NCBI RefSeq assembly: GCF_030816715.1
Contig: NZ_JAUSYH010000001.1
Span: forward strand, 3,906,001-3,970,000
From: Streptomyces achromogenes
GTDB lineage: Bacteria > Actinomycetota > Actinomycetes > Streptomycetales > Streptomycetaceae
Length of the DNA stretch: 64,000 nucleotides
Direction: 5' to 3'
Shown here: piece after piece, positions 41,809 to 51,371 of the stretch
Numbering within the stretch: position 1 is the first letter of the stretch
Layout: every line of letters starts with the position of its first letter
Notes under the pieces: model-generated
The model's database searches: none
Told to the model about the DNA's origin: nothing
Seen by the model: only the letters and a program-made list of their open reading frames with translations
Translations under genes and position numbers: made by a program

Positions 41809-44148
41809 ATGCTTGGATCAACCCACGGCACCCTCACCACCGACTCCCGCCGGGCCCGGGTCCTCGCGTGCGGCGAGCACCCCGGGCCCGCCGTCCACGG
41901 CCGGCCGGCCCAGGCGGACGACCTCGACGTCAGCGGCCGTCCGCTCTACGCGGACGTCCCCGACCTGGACCGGTTCTTCCGGCCGGAGTCGGTCGCGGTC
42001 GTCGGCGCCTCGGACGCCGAAGGCCGCCCGAACACCGGCGTCACGCGGCAACTGGTCGACTGGGCCGAGCGGGTGGGGGCGCGGCTGCATCCCGTGCACC
42101 CGGCCCGTACGACCGTCTTCGGCATCCCCTGCTTCCCCTCCGTCGCCGAGCTGCCCGAACAGGTCGACCTGGCGGTCCTGCTGGTCGCCGACCCGGTGCC
42201 GGTGATCGAGCAACTCGCCGGGGCGAAGGTGAAGTTCGCCGTCGTCTTCGCCTCCGGCTTCGCGGAGACGGGCGAGGCGGGCGCCGCCGAGCAGGAGCGT
42301 CTGGCGGCGGCGGTGGAACGTTCCGGCGTCCGCCTGCTCGGCCCGAACACCAACCTCAACGCCTTCGAGCGGTTCCGCGACGATCTCACCGGACCGTCGA
42401 TCGCGCTCATCACCCAGTCCGGACACCAGGGCCGCCCGGTCTTCGCGCTTCAGGAGCTCGGCGTCCGTCTCTCCCACTGGGCGCCGACCGGCAACGAGGC
42501 CGACCTGGAGACCGCGGACTTCCTCTCCTACTTCGCCGAACGCCCGGAGGTCGGCGCGATCGCCTGCTACGTGGAGGGGTTGAAGGACGGCCGCGCCTTC
42601 CTCCTCGCCGCCGACCGCGCCGCCCGGCGCGGGGTGCCGGTCGTCGCGGTCAAGGTGGGCCGCACCGAGACCGGCTCCCGCACCGCGGCCACCCACACCG
42701 GGAAGCTGACCGGCGCGGACGAGGTCGTCGACGCGGCGATGCGGCAGTACGGTGTGATCCGCGTCGACGGCCTGGACGAACTCCAGGACACGGCGGCCCT
42801 GTTGGCGCGCGCGCGGCCGCCGCGGGCGTCCGGCGTGGTGATCTACTCCATCTCGGGCGGCACCGGCGCCCACGCTGCCGATCTGGCCACGGCGGCCGGC
42901 CTCGAGCTGCCGGCCCTGTCGGCCGCGAAGCAGGCCGAGCTGCACCAGTGGATCCCCGAGTACCTGAACGTGGCCAACCCGGTCGACAACGGCGGCCATC
43001 CGGTCGGCGACGCACGCGGCCGGAAGATCATCGACGCGATCCTCGACGACCCCGGGGTGGGCGTCCTGATCTGTCCGATCACCGGCCCGTTCCCGCCGCT
43101 GAGCGACCGTCTCGTGCGGGACCTGGTGGACGCGGCCGAGCAGACCGACAAGCTGGTGTGCGTGGTCTGGGGGTCCCCGGTGGGCACCGAACCGGCCTAC
43201 CGAGACGTGCTGCTGGGCTCCTCCCGGGTGGCGACCTTCCGCACCCTTGCCAACTGCGTCTCGGCCGTCCGCGCCCATCTGCGGCACCACCGTTTCGTGA
43301 GCGACTACCGCTCGCCCTTCGACGAGGCCCCCCGCACCCTGTCGCCGTCGTACCGCAAGGCGCAGCTGCTGATGCGGCCCGGGCAGCAGCTGAGCGAGCA
43401 CGCGGCGAAACAGCTGCTGCGCGCGTACGGCATCCGGGTCCCGCGCGAGCAGCTGGTCACCAGCGCGGCGGCGGCCGTGCGGGCCGCGGGGCTGGTGGGC
43501 TACCCGGTGGTGATGAAGGCGTCCGGCGCGCAGATCGCCCACAAGACCGAGCTGGGCCTGGTGAAGATCGGCCTGACCTCGGCGAGTCAGGTCCGCGACG
43601 CCTACCGCGAGCTGACCGACATCGCCCGCTACGAGGGCGTCTCGCTGGACGGCGTCCTGGTGTGCCAGATGGTCGAGCGCGGCGTGGAGACGGTGGTCGG
43701 CGTCACCCACGACGAGCTGTTCGGGCCGACGGTGACGGTCGGGCTGGGCGGGGTGCTGGTGGAGGTCCTGCGGGACGCCGCCGTGCGGGTGCCGCCGTTC
43801 GGCGAGGACCAGGCCCGCGCGATGCTCGACGACCTGCGCGGTCGGGCGCTGCTGGACGGCGTCCGCGGCCGTCCCCCGGCGGACGTGGACGCGCTGGTCG
43901 AGGTCGTGCTGCGGGTGCAGCGCATGGCCCTGGAGCTGGGCGGCGAGCTCGCCGAGCTCGACATCAACCCGCTGGTGGTGCTGCCGAGCGGGCAGGGCGC
44001 GGGTGGCGCTGGACGCGCTCGCGGTGTGCCGCTGAGCTCCGCCGCCCGGCCGGGGCCGGGCCGACGCCGAGTTGCGGGGCGGGGCCGTCTCCCGGCGGTC
44101 CGCCCCTGCCGAAACGGAGGACACGTATGCCCGCCCCCTCGATCCTGA
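41809..44148 (+). CDS. NDP-forming acyl-CoA synthetase (acetate-CoA ligase family), frameshifted C-terminus
   Basis: 779 residues as read, from the ATG at 41809 after AGGAG. Domains: CoA-binding Rossmann domain (SVAVVGASDAEGRPNTGV), succinyl-CoA ligase-like domain (TAATHTGKLTGADEVVD; YSISGGTGAHAADLA) and C-terminal ATP-grasp (QLLRAYGIRVPREQLV; YPVVMKASGAQIAHKTELGLV; ELDINPLVVLPSGQG). It makes an acyl-CoA with ATP to ADP or AMP. After GQG the frame turns into Arg/Gly-rich noise running into the next gene. One fewer G in the run 44001-44003 restores AVALDALAVCR and a stop at 44035, the expected end. Confidence 0.85.
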   Translation: MLGSTHGTLTTDSRRARVLACGEHPGPAVHGRPAQADDLDVSGRPLYADVPDLDRFFRPESVAVVGASDAEGRPNTGVTRQLVDWAERVGARLHPVHPARTTVFGIPCFPSVAELPEQVDLAVLLVADPVPVIEQLAGAKVKFAVVFASGFAETGEAGAAEQERLAAAVERSGVRLLGPNTNLNAFERFRDDLTGPSIALITQSGHQGRPVFALQELGVRLSHWAPTGNEADLETADFLSYFAERPEVGAIACYVEGLKDGRAFLLAADRAARRGVPVVAVKVGRTETGSRTAATHTGKLTGADEVVDAAMRQYGVIRVDGLDELQDTAALLARARPPRASGVVIYSISGGTGAHAADLATAAGLELPALSAAKQAELHQWIPEYLNVANPVDNGGHPVGDARGRKIIDAILDDPGVGVLICPITGPFPPLSDRLVRDLVDAAEQTDKLVCVVWGSPVGTEPAYRDVLLGSSRVATFRTLANCVSAVRAHLRHHRFVSDYRSPFDEAPRTLSPSYRKAQLLMRPGQQLSEHAAKQLLRAYGIRVPREQLVTSAAAAVRAAGLVGYPVVMKASGAQIAHKTELGLVKIGLTSASQVRDAYRELTDIARYEGVSLDGVLVCQMVERGVETVVGVTHDELFGPTVTVGLGGVLVEVLRDAAVRVPPFGEDQARAMLDDLRGRALLDGVRGRPPADVDALVEVVLRVQRMALELGGELAELDINPLVVLPSGQGAGGAGRARGVPLSSAARPGPGRRRVAGRGRLPAVRPCRNGGHVCPPPRS

Positions 44149-44981
44149 GCACGACGGACGACCACGTCACCCGCCTCACCCTCAACCGCCCCGAGGCGCT
44201 CAACGCCCTCGTCCCGGACCAGCGCGACCGCCTGATCACGCTGCTCGCGGAGGCGTCCGCCGACCCGGAGGTGCGGGCGGTGGTCCTCACCGGCACGGGC
44301 CGGGGCTTCTGCGCGGGGGCGGACCTGCGCGGCAGGTCGGCGGCGGCCCCGCGGGACGGCACGACAGGCGAACCGGGCAGGACGGCGGGCGAACCGGGCA
44401 GGACGGCGGGCGAGCGGATCGCCGGGGACGTGGCCCGCACCCTCCGGGTGGGGGCCCAGCGCCTGATCGCCGCGGTCCTCGACTGCGAGAAGCCGGTCGT
44501 CGCGGCCGTGAACGGCACGGCGGCCGGCCTCGGCGCGCACCTCGCGTTCGCCTGCGATCTGGTGCTGGCGGCCGAGTCGGCCCGCTTCATCGAGGTGTTC
44601 GTCCGCCGCGGCCTGGTCCCCGACGGCGGCGGCGCCTATCTGCTCCCCCGCCTGGTGGGCCCCCAGCGGGCCAAGGAGCTGATGTTCTTCGGCGACGCGC
44701 TCGGCGCGGCCGACGCGGAACGCCTCGGCCTGGTCAACCGGGTCGTCCCGGACTGCGACCTGGACAAGACGGCCCGCGAGTGGGCGGCCCGGCTGGCGGC
44801 CGGCCCGACCCGCGCCCTGGCCCTGACCAAGCAGCTCGTCAACGCCTCCCTCGACGCCGACCGCACGACCGCCTTCGCCGCCGAGGCCGCCGCCCAGGAG
44901 ATCAACATGACGACGGCGGACGCCCAGGAGGGCGTGCGGAGCTTCACGGAACGCCGCGCGGCGGCCTTCACGGGCCGCTGA
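44127..44981 (+). CDS. enoyl-CoA hydratase/isomerase
   Basis: 284 residues, ATG after CGGAGG. Crotonase features: LTLNRPEALNALVPDQRDRLITLL, oxyanion-hole AGADLRGRS and AAVNGTAAGLGAHLAFACDLVLAAESARFIEVFVRRGLVPDGGGAYLLPRLVG; the Glu of FIEVF and the Asp/Gly of PDGGG match acyl-CoA hydratases. A short insertion near residue 75 contains a tandem GEPGRTA repeat. It follows the NDP-forming ligase and both are under operators 8 and 9. It hydrates or isomerises an enoyl-CoA. Confidence 0.9.
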   Translation: MPAPSILSTTDDHVTRLTLNRPEALNALVPDQRDRLITLLAEASADPEVRAVVLTGTGRGFCAGADLRGRSAAAPRDGTTGEPGRTAGEPGRTAGERIAGDVARTLRVGAQRLIAAVLDCEKPVVAAVNGTAAGLGAHLAFACDLVLAAESARFIEVFVRRGLVPDGGGAYLLPRLVGPQRAKELMFFGDALGAADAERLGLVNRVVPDCDLDKTAREWAARLAAGPTRALALTKQLVNASLDADRTTAFAAEAAAQEINMTTADAQEGVRSFTERRAAAFTGR

Positions 44982-45011
44982 CGGTCGGGGGAACCGCACG
45001 GCTCTTCCCAT

Positions 45012-45026
45012 CTGACGAACCGTCAG
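45012..45026. promoter_or_regulatory. CTGAC-N5-GTCAG operator, site 10
   Basis: CTGACGAACCGTCAG lies 16 bp before the flavin reductase start region. Confidence 0.7.
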
Positions 45027-45042
45027 CTTCAATGGGGAGGTG

Positions 45043-45651
45043 ATGGGACATGCGGGAATGGCGGCCGCGGCCGTGCGGTATCTGCGGGCGGAGGGCCGGC
45101 CGGTCGAGCCCCTGCCGCGCCCCGAGCTGCGCTGTGTCCGGGAGGACGAGCGGGCGCCGGTGGACGCGGGCGAGTTCCGCCGGGTGCTCGGGAGCTTCGC
45201 CTCGGGCGTGACGGTCGTGACGGCGCCCGCCGCCGACCCGGACGGCGCCGACGCGGACGGCGCCCCCGCCGGCTTCGCCTGCCAGTCCTTCTCCTCGCTC
45301 TCCCTCGACCCGCCCCTGGTCGTCTTCATGGTCGGCCGGACGTCCACGACCTGGCCGCGGATCGCCCGCGCGGGCGTCTTCTGCGTCAACGTCCTCGGCG
45401 CGGGCCAGCAGGACCTGTGCCGCGCCTTCGCCGCCAGCGGCACCGACAAGTTCGCGGGCGTCGACCACCACCCGGCGCCGGTCTCCGGCGCCCCCCGCCT
45501 GGCCGGCGCCCTCGCGTGGATCGACTGCACGATCCACGCGGTCCACACGGGCGGCGACCACCTCATCGTCGTCGGCCGGGTGAACGCCCTCGGCATGGAC
45601 GGCGGCGCGGACGAGCCGCCGCTGCTGTTCCACCGGGGCCGGTTCCGCTGA
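45043..45651 (+). CDS. flavin reductase family protein (HpaC/PheA2-like)
   Basis: About 202 residues. The start is uncertain: GTG 45040, ATG 45043 and ATG 45058 are in frame, and GGGGAGG directly abuts the first two. The flavin reductase domain (about 45-200) has FRRVLGSFASGVTVVTAPA, FACQSFSSLSLDPPLVVFMVGRTSTTWPRIARAGVFCVNVLG and AWIDCTIHAVHTGGDHLIVVGRV. Such proteins supply reduced FMN or FAD to two-component monooxygenases. The luciferase-like protein at 11687 is a possible partner under the same operator type (inference). Confidence 0.85.
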   Translation: MGHAGMAAAAVRYLRAEGRPVEPLPRPELRCVREDERAPVDAGEFRRVLGSFASGVTVVTAPAADPDGADADGAPAGFACQSFSSLSLDPPLVVFMVGRTSTTWPRIARAGVFCVNVLGAGQQDLCRAFAASGTDKFAGVDHHPAPVSGAPRLAGALAWIDCTIHAVHTGGDHLIVVGRVNALGMDGGADEPPLLFHRGRFR

Positions 45652-45671
45652 CCCCCGGCGGTGCTCGCCGC

Positions 45672-47264
45672 TCAGTTCACGTACTCGACGACCTGCATCA
45701 TGCCCTCGTCGCCGTGCTGGAGCTGGTGGCAGTGCAGCATCGAGCGTCCGGTGAAGTCCTCGGCGCGCAGCCGGAAGGTGATCGAGCCGTTCGGCGGGAC
45801 GGCGACGGTGTCGTGCCAGACCGGCGTGGCCAGCTTCCGGTTGTCGACGGCGGTGAGGAGGAAGTGGTTGGTGTGCAGGTGGAAGGGGTGATGGCTGTGG
45901 GCGTGGGAGTCGTTGACGATGGTCCACTCCTCGACCTCGCCCAGCCGGACGCGCTGGTTGACGTAGTCGGCGCAGAGGCGGCCCCAGGCGAGGTCGCCGC
46001 GGCCGGCCCGAGGGTCGGCGGGCGGCGTCTCACCGTCGCCGAGGATCTGGTAGGCGTTCGGGAAGGCGCCGGAGAAGACGTTCTCGTTGCTGCGGAAGAT
46101 CAGCCTCCGGGTGCGGGTCGGCTCGGGCAGTTCGGTGGGCCGGCCGGGAAGGGCGTCAGGCAGCGACATCGAGCGGGCGGCACCGGTGACGACGAGCGTC
46201 AGCAGGTGCTGGGAGGGCCCCCCGCCGGTCAGCCTGTAGGTGCCGGGCCTGCCGCCGCGGACCAGCAGGTCCACCCGACCGCCCATGGGCAGCGTCACGC
46301 CGGTGGTGACGACGGGTTTCATGAAGGTGACGCCGTCACAGGCGATCTGGTGCATCTCCACGCCGCCCAGGCTCAGGAAGTGAGCGGTGAGGGCTCCGGC
46401 GTTGACGATCCGCCAGCGCTGGATCTCCCCCGGGGCGATGGTCAGAACGGGGTTCTTCGCCCCGTTGACCAGGAACGTCGAGGTGATGCCGTCCCAGATG
46501 CCGTGCGAGGTCAGGTCCGGCACCCGCTCGCCGGACAGCTTGAGCTCGCTGACGCACAGGACGACCTCCCTGGCCGCTGCGATCTCCGGCACGTCGTCGA
46601 CGTCGCCCTCGACGACGATCACGCCGGCCATGCCGTTCAGCACCTGGGTGGAGGTGGACCCGTGGTGGTGGGGGTGGTACCAGAAGGTGCCGGCCGGATG
46701 GCCCTCCGGGATGTCGACGGTGCTGCGGTACGTGGTCGTCTCCCCCGGCGCGCCGGCGGGCTCGAAGGAGCGGAAGACGTTGTCCGACTCGCCCTCGGGG
46801 TCGACGTGCAGCCCGTGCGTGTGCAGGTTGAAGGTGTTGAAGTGGTGCGGGACGTTGACGTCCTCGTGATGCGTCGTCGCCGTGTCCGGCGGCAGCGCGT
46901 TGACCTGCGTGATCTCCAGGGTCTCCGTCGGCCGCACCCGCAGCGTCGGCCCCGGGACCGACCCCTCGTAGGTGCGGGTGAGCACACGGCCCACCCCGGG
47001 CACCGCCAGCTCGGTGAACGCGACGGTCAACCGGGTGACCAGTCGCCCCGTGTCCGGATCCGCCCGCCGCGTCTCCGGCTGCGGGAACCCGGCACCGCCC
47101 ACCGCCCGCAGGGCGGCACGCGAAGCGCCCGCATCCACGGCGACCCCGGGCGCGGCGACCGCCGCCCCACTCCCGACCGCCCCACTCCCGACCGCCCCGG
47201 TCACGGCCGCGCCGGCGACGACCGGCAGGCACTTCAGCACGTCACGACGGGCCAACGACGTCAT
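45672..47264 (-). CDS. Tat-exported multicopper oxidase
   Basis: 530 residues from the ATG at 47264 with GGAGG upstream. The signal region MTSLARRDVLKCLPVVAGAA has a twin-arginine-type motif and an Ala/Gly/Val-rich extension. All four copper motifs are present: HTHG, WYHPHHHGS, HPFHLHTNHF and MLHCHQLQHGDEGM, the last with the type-1 Cys and Met ligands. Three cupredoxin domains are expected, as in CueO/bilirubin-oxidase-like enzymes. It oxidises phenols or metal ions at the cell surface with oxygen as acceptor. It is followed on the same strand side by no related gene; substrate unknown. Confidence 0.92.
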   Translation of the reverse strand: MTSLARRDVLKCLPVVAGAAVTGAVGSGAVGSGAAVAAPGVAVDAGASRAALRAVGGAGFPQPETRRADPDTGRLVTRLTVAFTELAVPGVGRVLTRTYEGSVPGPTLRVRPTETLEITQVNALPPDTATTHHEDVNVPHHFNTFNLHTHGLHVDPEGESDNVFRSFEPAGAPGETTTYRSTVDIPEGHPAGTFWYHPHHHGSTSTQVLNGMAGVIVVEGDVDDVPEIAAAREVVLCVSELKLSGERVPDLTSHGIWDGITSTFLVNGAKNPVLTIAPGEIQRWRIVNAGALTAHFLSLGGVEMHQIACDGVTFMKPVVTTGVTLPMGGRVDLLVRGGRPGTYRLTGGGPSQHLLTLVVTGAARSMSLPDALPGRPTELPEPTRTRRLIFRSNENVFSGAFPNAYQILGDGETPPADPRAGRGDLAWGRLCADYVNQRVRLGEVEEWTIVNDSHAHSHHPFHLHTNHFLLTAVDNRKLATPVWHDTVAVPPNGSITFRLRAEDFTGRSMLHCHQLQHGDEGMMQVVEYVN

Positions 47265-47439
47265 CAATCGCCTCCACGGACAGCGGACGGCGGGACAGCG
47301 CTCGACAGCCCGACCACCCGTCACTGCATGTAGCCACACAGTACGCGGAGTAGCCGCCCGTGACCGGTACCGCAGCGCACACCCCACCCGCCCCAGGCCC
47401 ACGTGCGCCCGCTCAGGCCGTCGCCCGTCGGCCGTCCGC

Positions 47440-48798
47440 TCAGGCCGTCGCCGGTGCGAGGGCCGCCGTGACCGGCCGGCGACGGATCACGAGGGCCATC
47501 AGCGCCGCCGCCGCGCACAGCGCGCCCGAGCCGTACCAGACGACGTCGTACGAACCGAACGCGTCCCGCGCCACGCCGCCCAGGAAGGCGACCAGGGCCG
47601 CGCCCAGCTGGTGGGAGGCCAGCACCCAGCCGAAGACGATCGCGCTGTCCTCGCCGTAGTGCTCGCGGCACAGGGCGAGGGTGGGCGGCACCGTGGCGAC
47701 CCAGTCGAGCCCGTAGAAGACGATGAAGAAGACCATCGGCGGGTGTACGGACGGGGCCAGCAGCACCGGGAGGAACAGCAGCGACAGGCCGCGCAGCGCG
47801 TAGTACACCGCCAGCAGCCGGCGCGGTTCGAAGCGGTCCGTGAACCAGCCGGAGGTGATCGTGCCGACCACGTCGAAGACACCGATCACGGCCAGCAGGG
47901 AGGCGGCCGCCGTCACCGGCATGCCGTGGTCGTGCGCCGCGGGCACGAAGTGGGTCTGCACCAGGCCGTTCGTCGAGGCGCCGCAGATCGCGAAGGTGCC
48001 GGCCAGCAGCCAGAACGGGCCGGTGCGCACCGCCGAGAACAGGACCCGCAGCGTGCGCCGGGCCGCGCCCCGCACCGGCGGCGGCTTCGGCGTGAACTCC
48101 TGTGCGCCGTACGGCTTCTGGCCCACGTCCGCCGGATGGTCGCGCAGCAGCAGCCACACGAAGGGGACGACGGTGAGCGCGGCCAGCGCGACCGTGACGG
48201 CCGCCGGGCGCCACTCGTAGCGGGTGACCGTCCAGGACAGCACCGGCAGGAAGATCAGCTGGCCGGAGGCTGAGGCGGCGGTCAGGATGCCGGTGACCAG
48301 TCCCCGGCGCTCGGTGAACCAGCGGTTGGTCACGGTCGCGGCGAAGGCCAGCGCCATGGAGCCCGAGCCGAGGCCGACCAGCAGACCCCAGTACAGCAGC
48401 AGTTGCCAGGCCGCCGTCATCCACACCGTCAGCAGCGAGCCCGCCGAGATCACGGTCAGTGCCACGGCGACCACCCGGCGGATGCCGAACCGGTCCATCA
48501 GGGCGGCGGCGAACGGAGCGGTGAGGCCGTACAGCGCCAGGTTGACCGAGACCGCCGCGCCGATCGTGCCCCGAGACCAGCCGAACTCCGCGTGCAGGGG
48601 GTCGATGAGCAGGCCGGGCAGCGAGCGGAAGGCCGCCGCGCCGATGATCGTGACGAAGGTGACGGCGGCGACGAACCAGGCGCGGTGGATCCGGCCGCGG
48701 CGACGGCCTGACACGCGACCGGACCCGCGGCCGGGGACGCGGTCGGCCACGGACTTCTGTTCTCCGGCGGATTCCCGGGTCTCGGTCCTCTGATGCAC
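47440..48798 (-). CDS. MFS transporter (monocarboxylate/oxalate-formate antiporter-like)
   Basis: 452 residues from a GTG, with a charged 38-residue N-terminus and 12 transmembrane segments. The first repeat has LHAEFGWSRGTIGAAVSVNLALYGLTAPFAAALMDRFGIRRV and NRWFTERRGLVTGILTAASASGQLIFLP, the pattern of the OFA/MCT branch. It likely exchanges or imports an organic acid. It is divergent from the GlxA-like regulator with 71 bp between starts, so that regulator may control it. Confidence 0.88.
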   Translation of the reverse strand: MHQRTETRESAGEQKSVADRVPGRGSGRVSGRRRGRIHRAWFVAAVTFVTIIGAAAFRSLPGLLIDPLHAEFGWSRGTIGAAVSVNLALYGLTAPFAAALMDRFGIRRVVAVALTVISAGSLLTVWMTAAWQLLLYWGLLVGLGSGSMALAFAATVTNRWFTERRGLVTGILTAASASGQLIFLPVLSWTVTRYEWRPAAVTVALAALTVVPFVWLLLRDHPADVGQKPYGAQEFTPKPPPVRGAARRTLRVLFSAVRTGPFWLLAGTFAICGASTNGLVQTHFVPAAHDHGMPVTAAASLLAVIGVFDVVGTITSGWFTDRFEPRRLLAVYYALRGLSLLFLPVLLAPSVHPPMVFFIVFYGLDWVATVPPTLALCREHYGEDSAIVFGWVLASHQLGAALVAFLGGVARDAFGSYDVVWYGSGALCAAAALMALVIRRRPVTAALAPATA

Positions 48799-48869
48799 GT
48801 CACCGAGCTTCGGGCATCCGGACGGGACGGACGAGTGGCCCGGAGGACATCGTTCGTTAGGATCGGGCC

Positions 48870-49886
48870 ATGGCTCCTGTCGAGCGCGTCCCCCGTCCCC
48901 ATCGCGTCGTCGTCCTCGCCCTGGACGGCCTGCTCCCCTTCGAGCTGGGCATTCCGCACCGCATCTTCGGCCGCCCCGAGGACGTCCACGGACGGCCGCT
49001 GTACGAGGTCGTCACCTGTTCCGTGCGCCCGCCCGGCCCCGTGGAGACGGACGCCGACTTCGCGATCATGGTCGAGAACGGTCCCGAGACGCTGGCCACC
49101 GCCGACACCGTGATCGTCCCGGCCAGCTACGAGCTCGGTCCGCTCTACGAGGAGGGCGTCCTGACCGCTGAACTCGCCGCCGCCCTCTCCCACATCAGGC
49201 CCGGCGCCCGGCTCGCCTCCATCTGCACCGGCGTGTACGTGCTGGCCGCGGCCGGCTTCCTCGACGGCCGTCCCGCGACCACGCACTGGGCCGACGCCGA
49301 GCACCTCCAGCGGCTCTTCCCGCAGATCAGGGTCGACCCGGACGTGCTGTTCGTCGACGACGGCGACGTGCTCACCTCGGCCGGCGTCGCCGCCGGCGTC
49401 GACCTGTGCCTGCACATGGTCCGCCGCGACCACGGCACCGCCGTCGCCAACGACGTGGCCCGCCGCACCGTCGTGCCGCCGCACCGGGACGGCGGTCAGG
49501 CCCAGTACATCGCACGACCGGTGCCCGACCCGCAGCAGGCGACCACGACCGCCGCCCGCGCCTGGGCGCTCGGCCGCCTGCACGAGCCGATCCAGTTGCG
49601 CGACATGGCCGAACGGGAGGCCATGTCGGTACGCACGTTCACCCGCCGCTTCCGCGAGGAGGTCGGCATCAGCCCCGGCCAGTGGCTCACCCAGCAGCGG
49701 GTCGAACGGGCCCGGCACCTGCTGGAGTCCAGCGGCCTGTCCGTCGACCGGATCGCCCGGGACACCGGTTTCGGCACCGCCCAGTCGATGCGCCAGCACC
49801 TGCAGACGGCGCTCGGCGTCACCCCCACCGCCTACCGCCGCACCTTCCGCACCGGCGACGGCACCCCAGCCGACGCCGTGCACTGA
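48870..49886 (+). CDS. GlxA-type AraC-family regulator with DJ-1/PfpI domain
   Basis: 338 residues. The N-terminal DJ-1/PfpI domain (about 10-190) has VVVLALDGLLPFELGIPHRIFG and the nucleophile elbow ASICTGVYVLAAAGFLDGR. The C-terminal AraC double helix-turn-helix (about 235-330) has LQLRDMAEREAMSVRTFTRRFREEVGISPGQWLTQQRVERARHLLE and VDRIARDTGFGTAQSMRQHLQ. Proteins of this type act as transcriptional activators or repressors with a sensing amidotransferase-like domain. Divergent from the MFS gene. TAGGAT at 48858 and the ATG 12 bp later suggest a short or absent leader. Confidence 0.93.
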   Translation: MAPVERVPRPHRVVVLALDGLLPFELGIPHRIFGRPEDVHGRPLYEVVTCSVRPPGPVETDADFAIMVENGPETLATADTVIVPASYELGPLYEEGVLTAELAAALSHIRPGARLASICTGVYVLAAAGFLDGRPATTHWADAEHLQRLFPQIRVDPDVLFVDDGDVLTSAGVAAGVDLCLHMVRRDHGTAVANDVARRTVVPPHRDGGQAQYIARPVPDPQQATTTAARAWALGRLHEPIQLRDMAEREAMSVRTFTRRFREEVGISPGQWLTQQRVERARHLLESSGLSVDRIARDTGFGTAQSMRQHLQTALGVTPTAYRRTFRTGDGTPADAVH

Positions 49887-49942
49887 CCCCGGGCCCGCAC
49901 ACCCGCCCCCGGCCTCCGCCTGCGCCGCTCCCGCGCCGCGAG

Positions 49943-51250
49943 CTACCCACAGCCCTCGGCTCCCCGCGCCCCCATGCCCTCCACACTGCCCTCCACACCG
50001 CCGGCGGGACCCGGCGCGGGTGCCGTGCCCCCCGCCGCGGCGGAGGCCGCGGCCCCATCGGCGTCCCGCTGCGGACGTGCGGCCACACGGACCTCACCCC
50101 ACCAGCCGACCGCGGTGAGCGCCAGGGTGAGCCCCACTCCCGCCAGTATCGCCGTGGACGGCGCGACCTCCCGGAGCAGCGCGCCCGCCAGCGAGCCCGT
50201 CGCCGCGTAACCCGCGCCCGCAGCCGCGTACATGACGGAGTATCCGGCGGCAAGCAGGTCGGAAGGGAGGGCTTCGCGCAGCGACAGGTTGCGGGTGAGC
50301 ATGGCTCCCGACTGGAGGGTGCCGCCCACCACCAGCGCCGCGGCGATCACCGCCGCGGAGGGCGACAGCGCGGCCGCCGTCACGCAGACCGACACCCCGG
50401 CCATCAGCAGCACACTGCGGGTGCGCAGCCGGCCCGGCCAGGCGCGCAGGCCGTAGGCGAAGCCGCCGAGCCCCCCGCCCACCGCCATCCCGGTCAGCAG
50501 CGGGCCGGACCAGCCCACGCCGATGCCGCGCTGCTCGAGCAGGGCGGGCAGTACGAGTTCGGCCAGCCCGAGCAGCGCGAGGCTCGCCGCGCCCGTGACG
50601 TACACCGGCCAGACGCCGGTCAGCACCTTCAGCAGTGAGGCCCCGCCCGCGCGAGCGCCGCTGCCCGTGCCGTCGTCCCCGCCCCAGGCGGCCGGAAGCA
50701 GCCACAGACCCGCGATCGACGACGCCATCGACGCGGCGGCCAGCAGCAGCGGGACGCGCGGTGCGACGCCGAGCGCCAGACCGGCGACGGCGGCCGGGGA
50801 GACGGCCCAGACCCCGGCCGTCAGCATCGACTCCACCGACAGCGCCTGGGCGGCCGCCCGTTCCGGCACCAGCGCGGTGAGCAGCGTGCGCAGGCCGCCG
50901 GTGGCGGCGGCGGGGGCGGCCCCGGCGACGAGCGCGAACCCGCACAGGACCGCCGAAGGCGTGTCCGGCAGAAGACCAAGGCCCGCGAACCCGACGGCCC
51001 CGCAGGCCAGCCCCCCGGTCAGGTGCAGGCGGGCCCGGGCGGGGCGCAGACGCAGCCCGAGGACCGGAGCGCCCATGATCTCGCCGATGACGTAGGCCGC
51101 CGCGAGGGCAGCGCCCAGCGAGTACCCGCCGGGGCGTTCGCGCACCAGGAACACCAGGGCCAGCGGTGCCATGGCCACCGGCATGCGGGCGCCGACGGCG
51201 GTGCAGGCCCAGATCAGGACCTGTCGGGAGGCGACGTCGCGGTAGCTCAT
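49943..51250 (-). CDS. MFS transporter
   Basis: 435 residues from the ATG at 51250; the frame continues ten codons upstream without a better start. About 12 transmembrane helices, with the second-half symmetry of an MFS drug/efflux type protein: PVAMAPLALVFLVRERPGGYSLGAALAAAYVIGEIMGAPVLGLRLRP is typical. The last 45 residues are Ala/Gly-rich and hydrophilic. The substrate is unknown. It converges with the GlxA-like gene. Confidence 0.82.
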   Translation of the reverse strand: MSYRDVASRQVLIWACTAVGARMPVAMAPLALVFLVRERPGGYSLGAALAAAYVIGEIMGAPVLGLRLRPARARLHLTGGLACGAVGFAGLGLLPDTPSAVLCGFALVAGAAPAAATGGLRTLLTALVPERAAAQALSVESMLTAGVWAVSPAAVAGLALGVAPRVPLLLAAASMASSIAGLWLLPAAWGGDDGTGSGARAGGASLLKVLTGVWPVYVTGAASLALLGLAELVLPALLEQRGIGVGWSGPLLTGMAVGGGLGGFAYGLRAWPGRLRTRSVLLMAGVSVCVTAAALSPSAAVIAAALVVGGTLQSGAMLTRNLSLREALPSDLLAAGYSVMYAAAGAGYAATGSLAGALLREVAPSTAILAGVGLTLALTAVGWWGEVRVAARPQRDADGAAASAAAGGTAPAPGPAGGVEGSVEGMGARGAEGCG

Positions 51251-51371
51251 GACAACGACCGTAGGGGGCGGCACCGACACCGCCCCAGAAGTTTTCCGCA
51301 GCCTGTGGACAACCCGGGGCCCGGACCCGCCCGGCCGGCAGGAACCGCCGGGCCAGCAGACCGCCGGGCCG

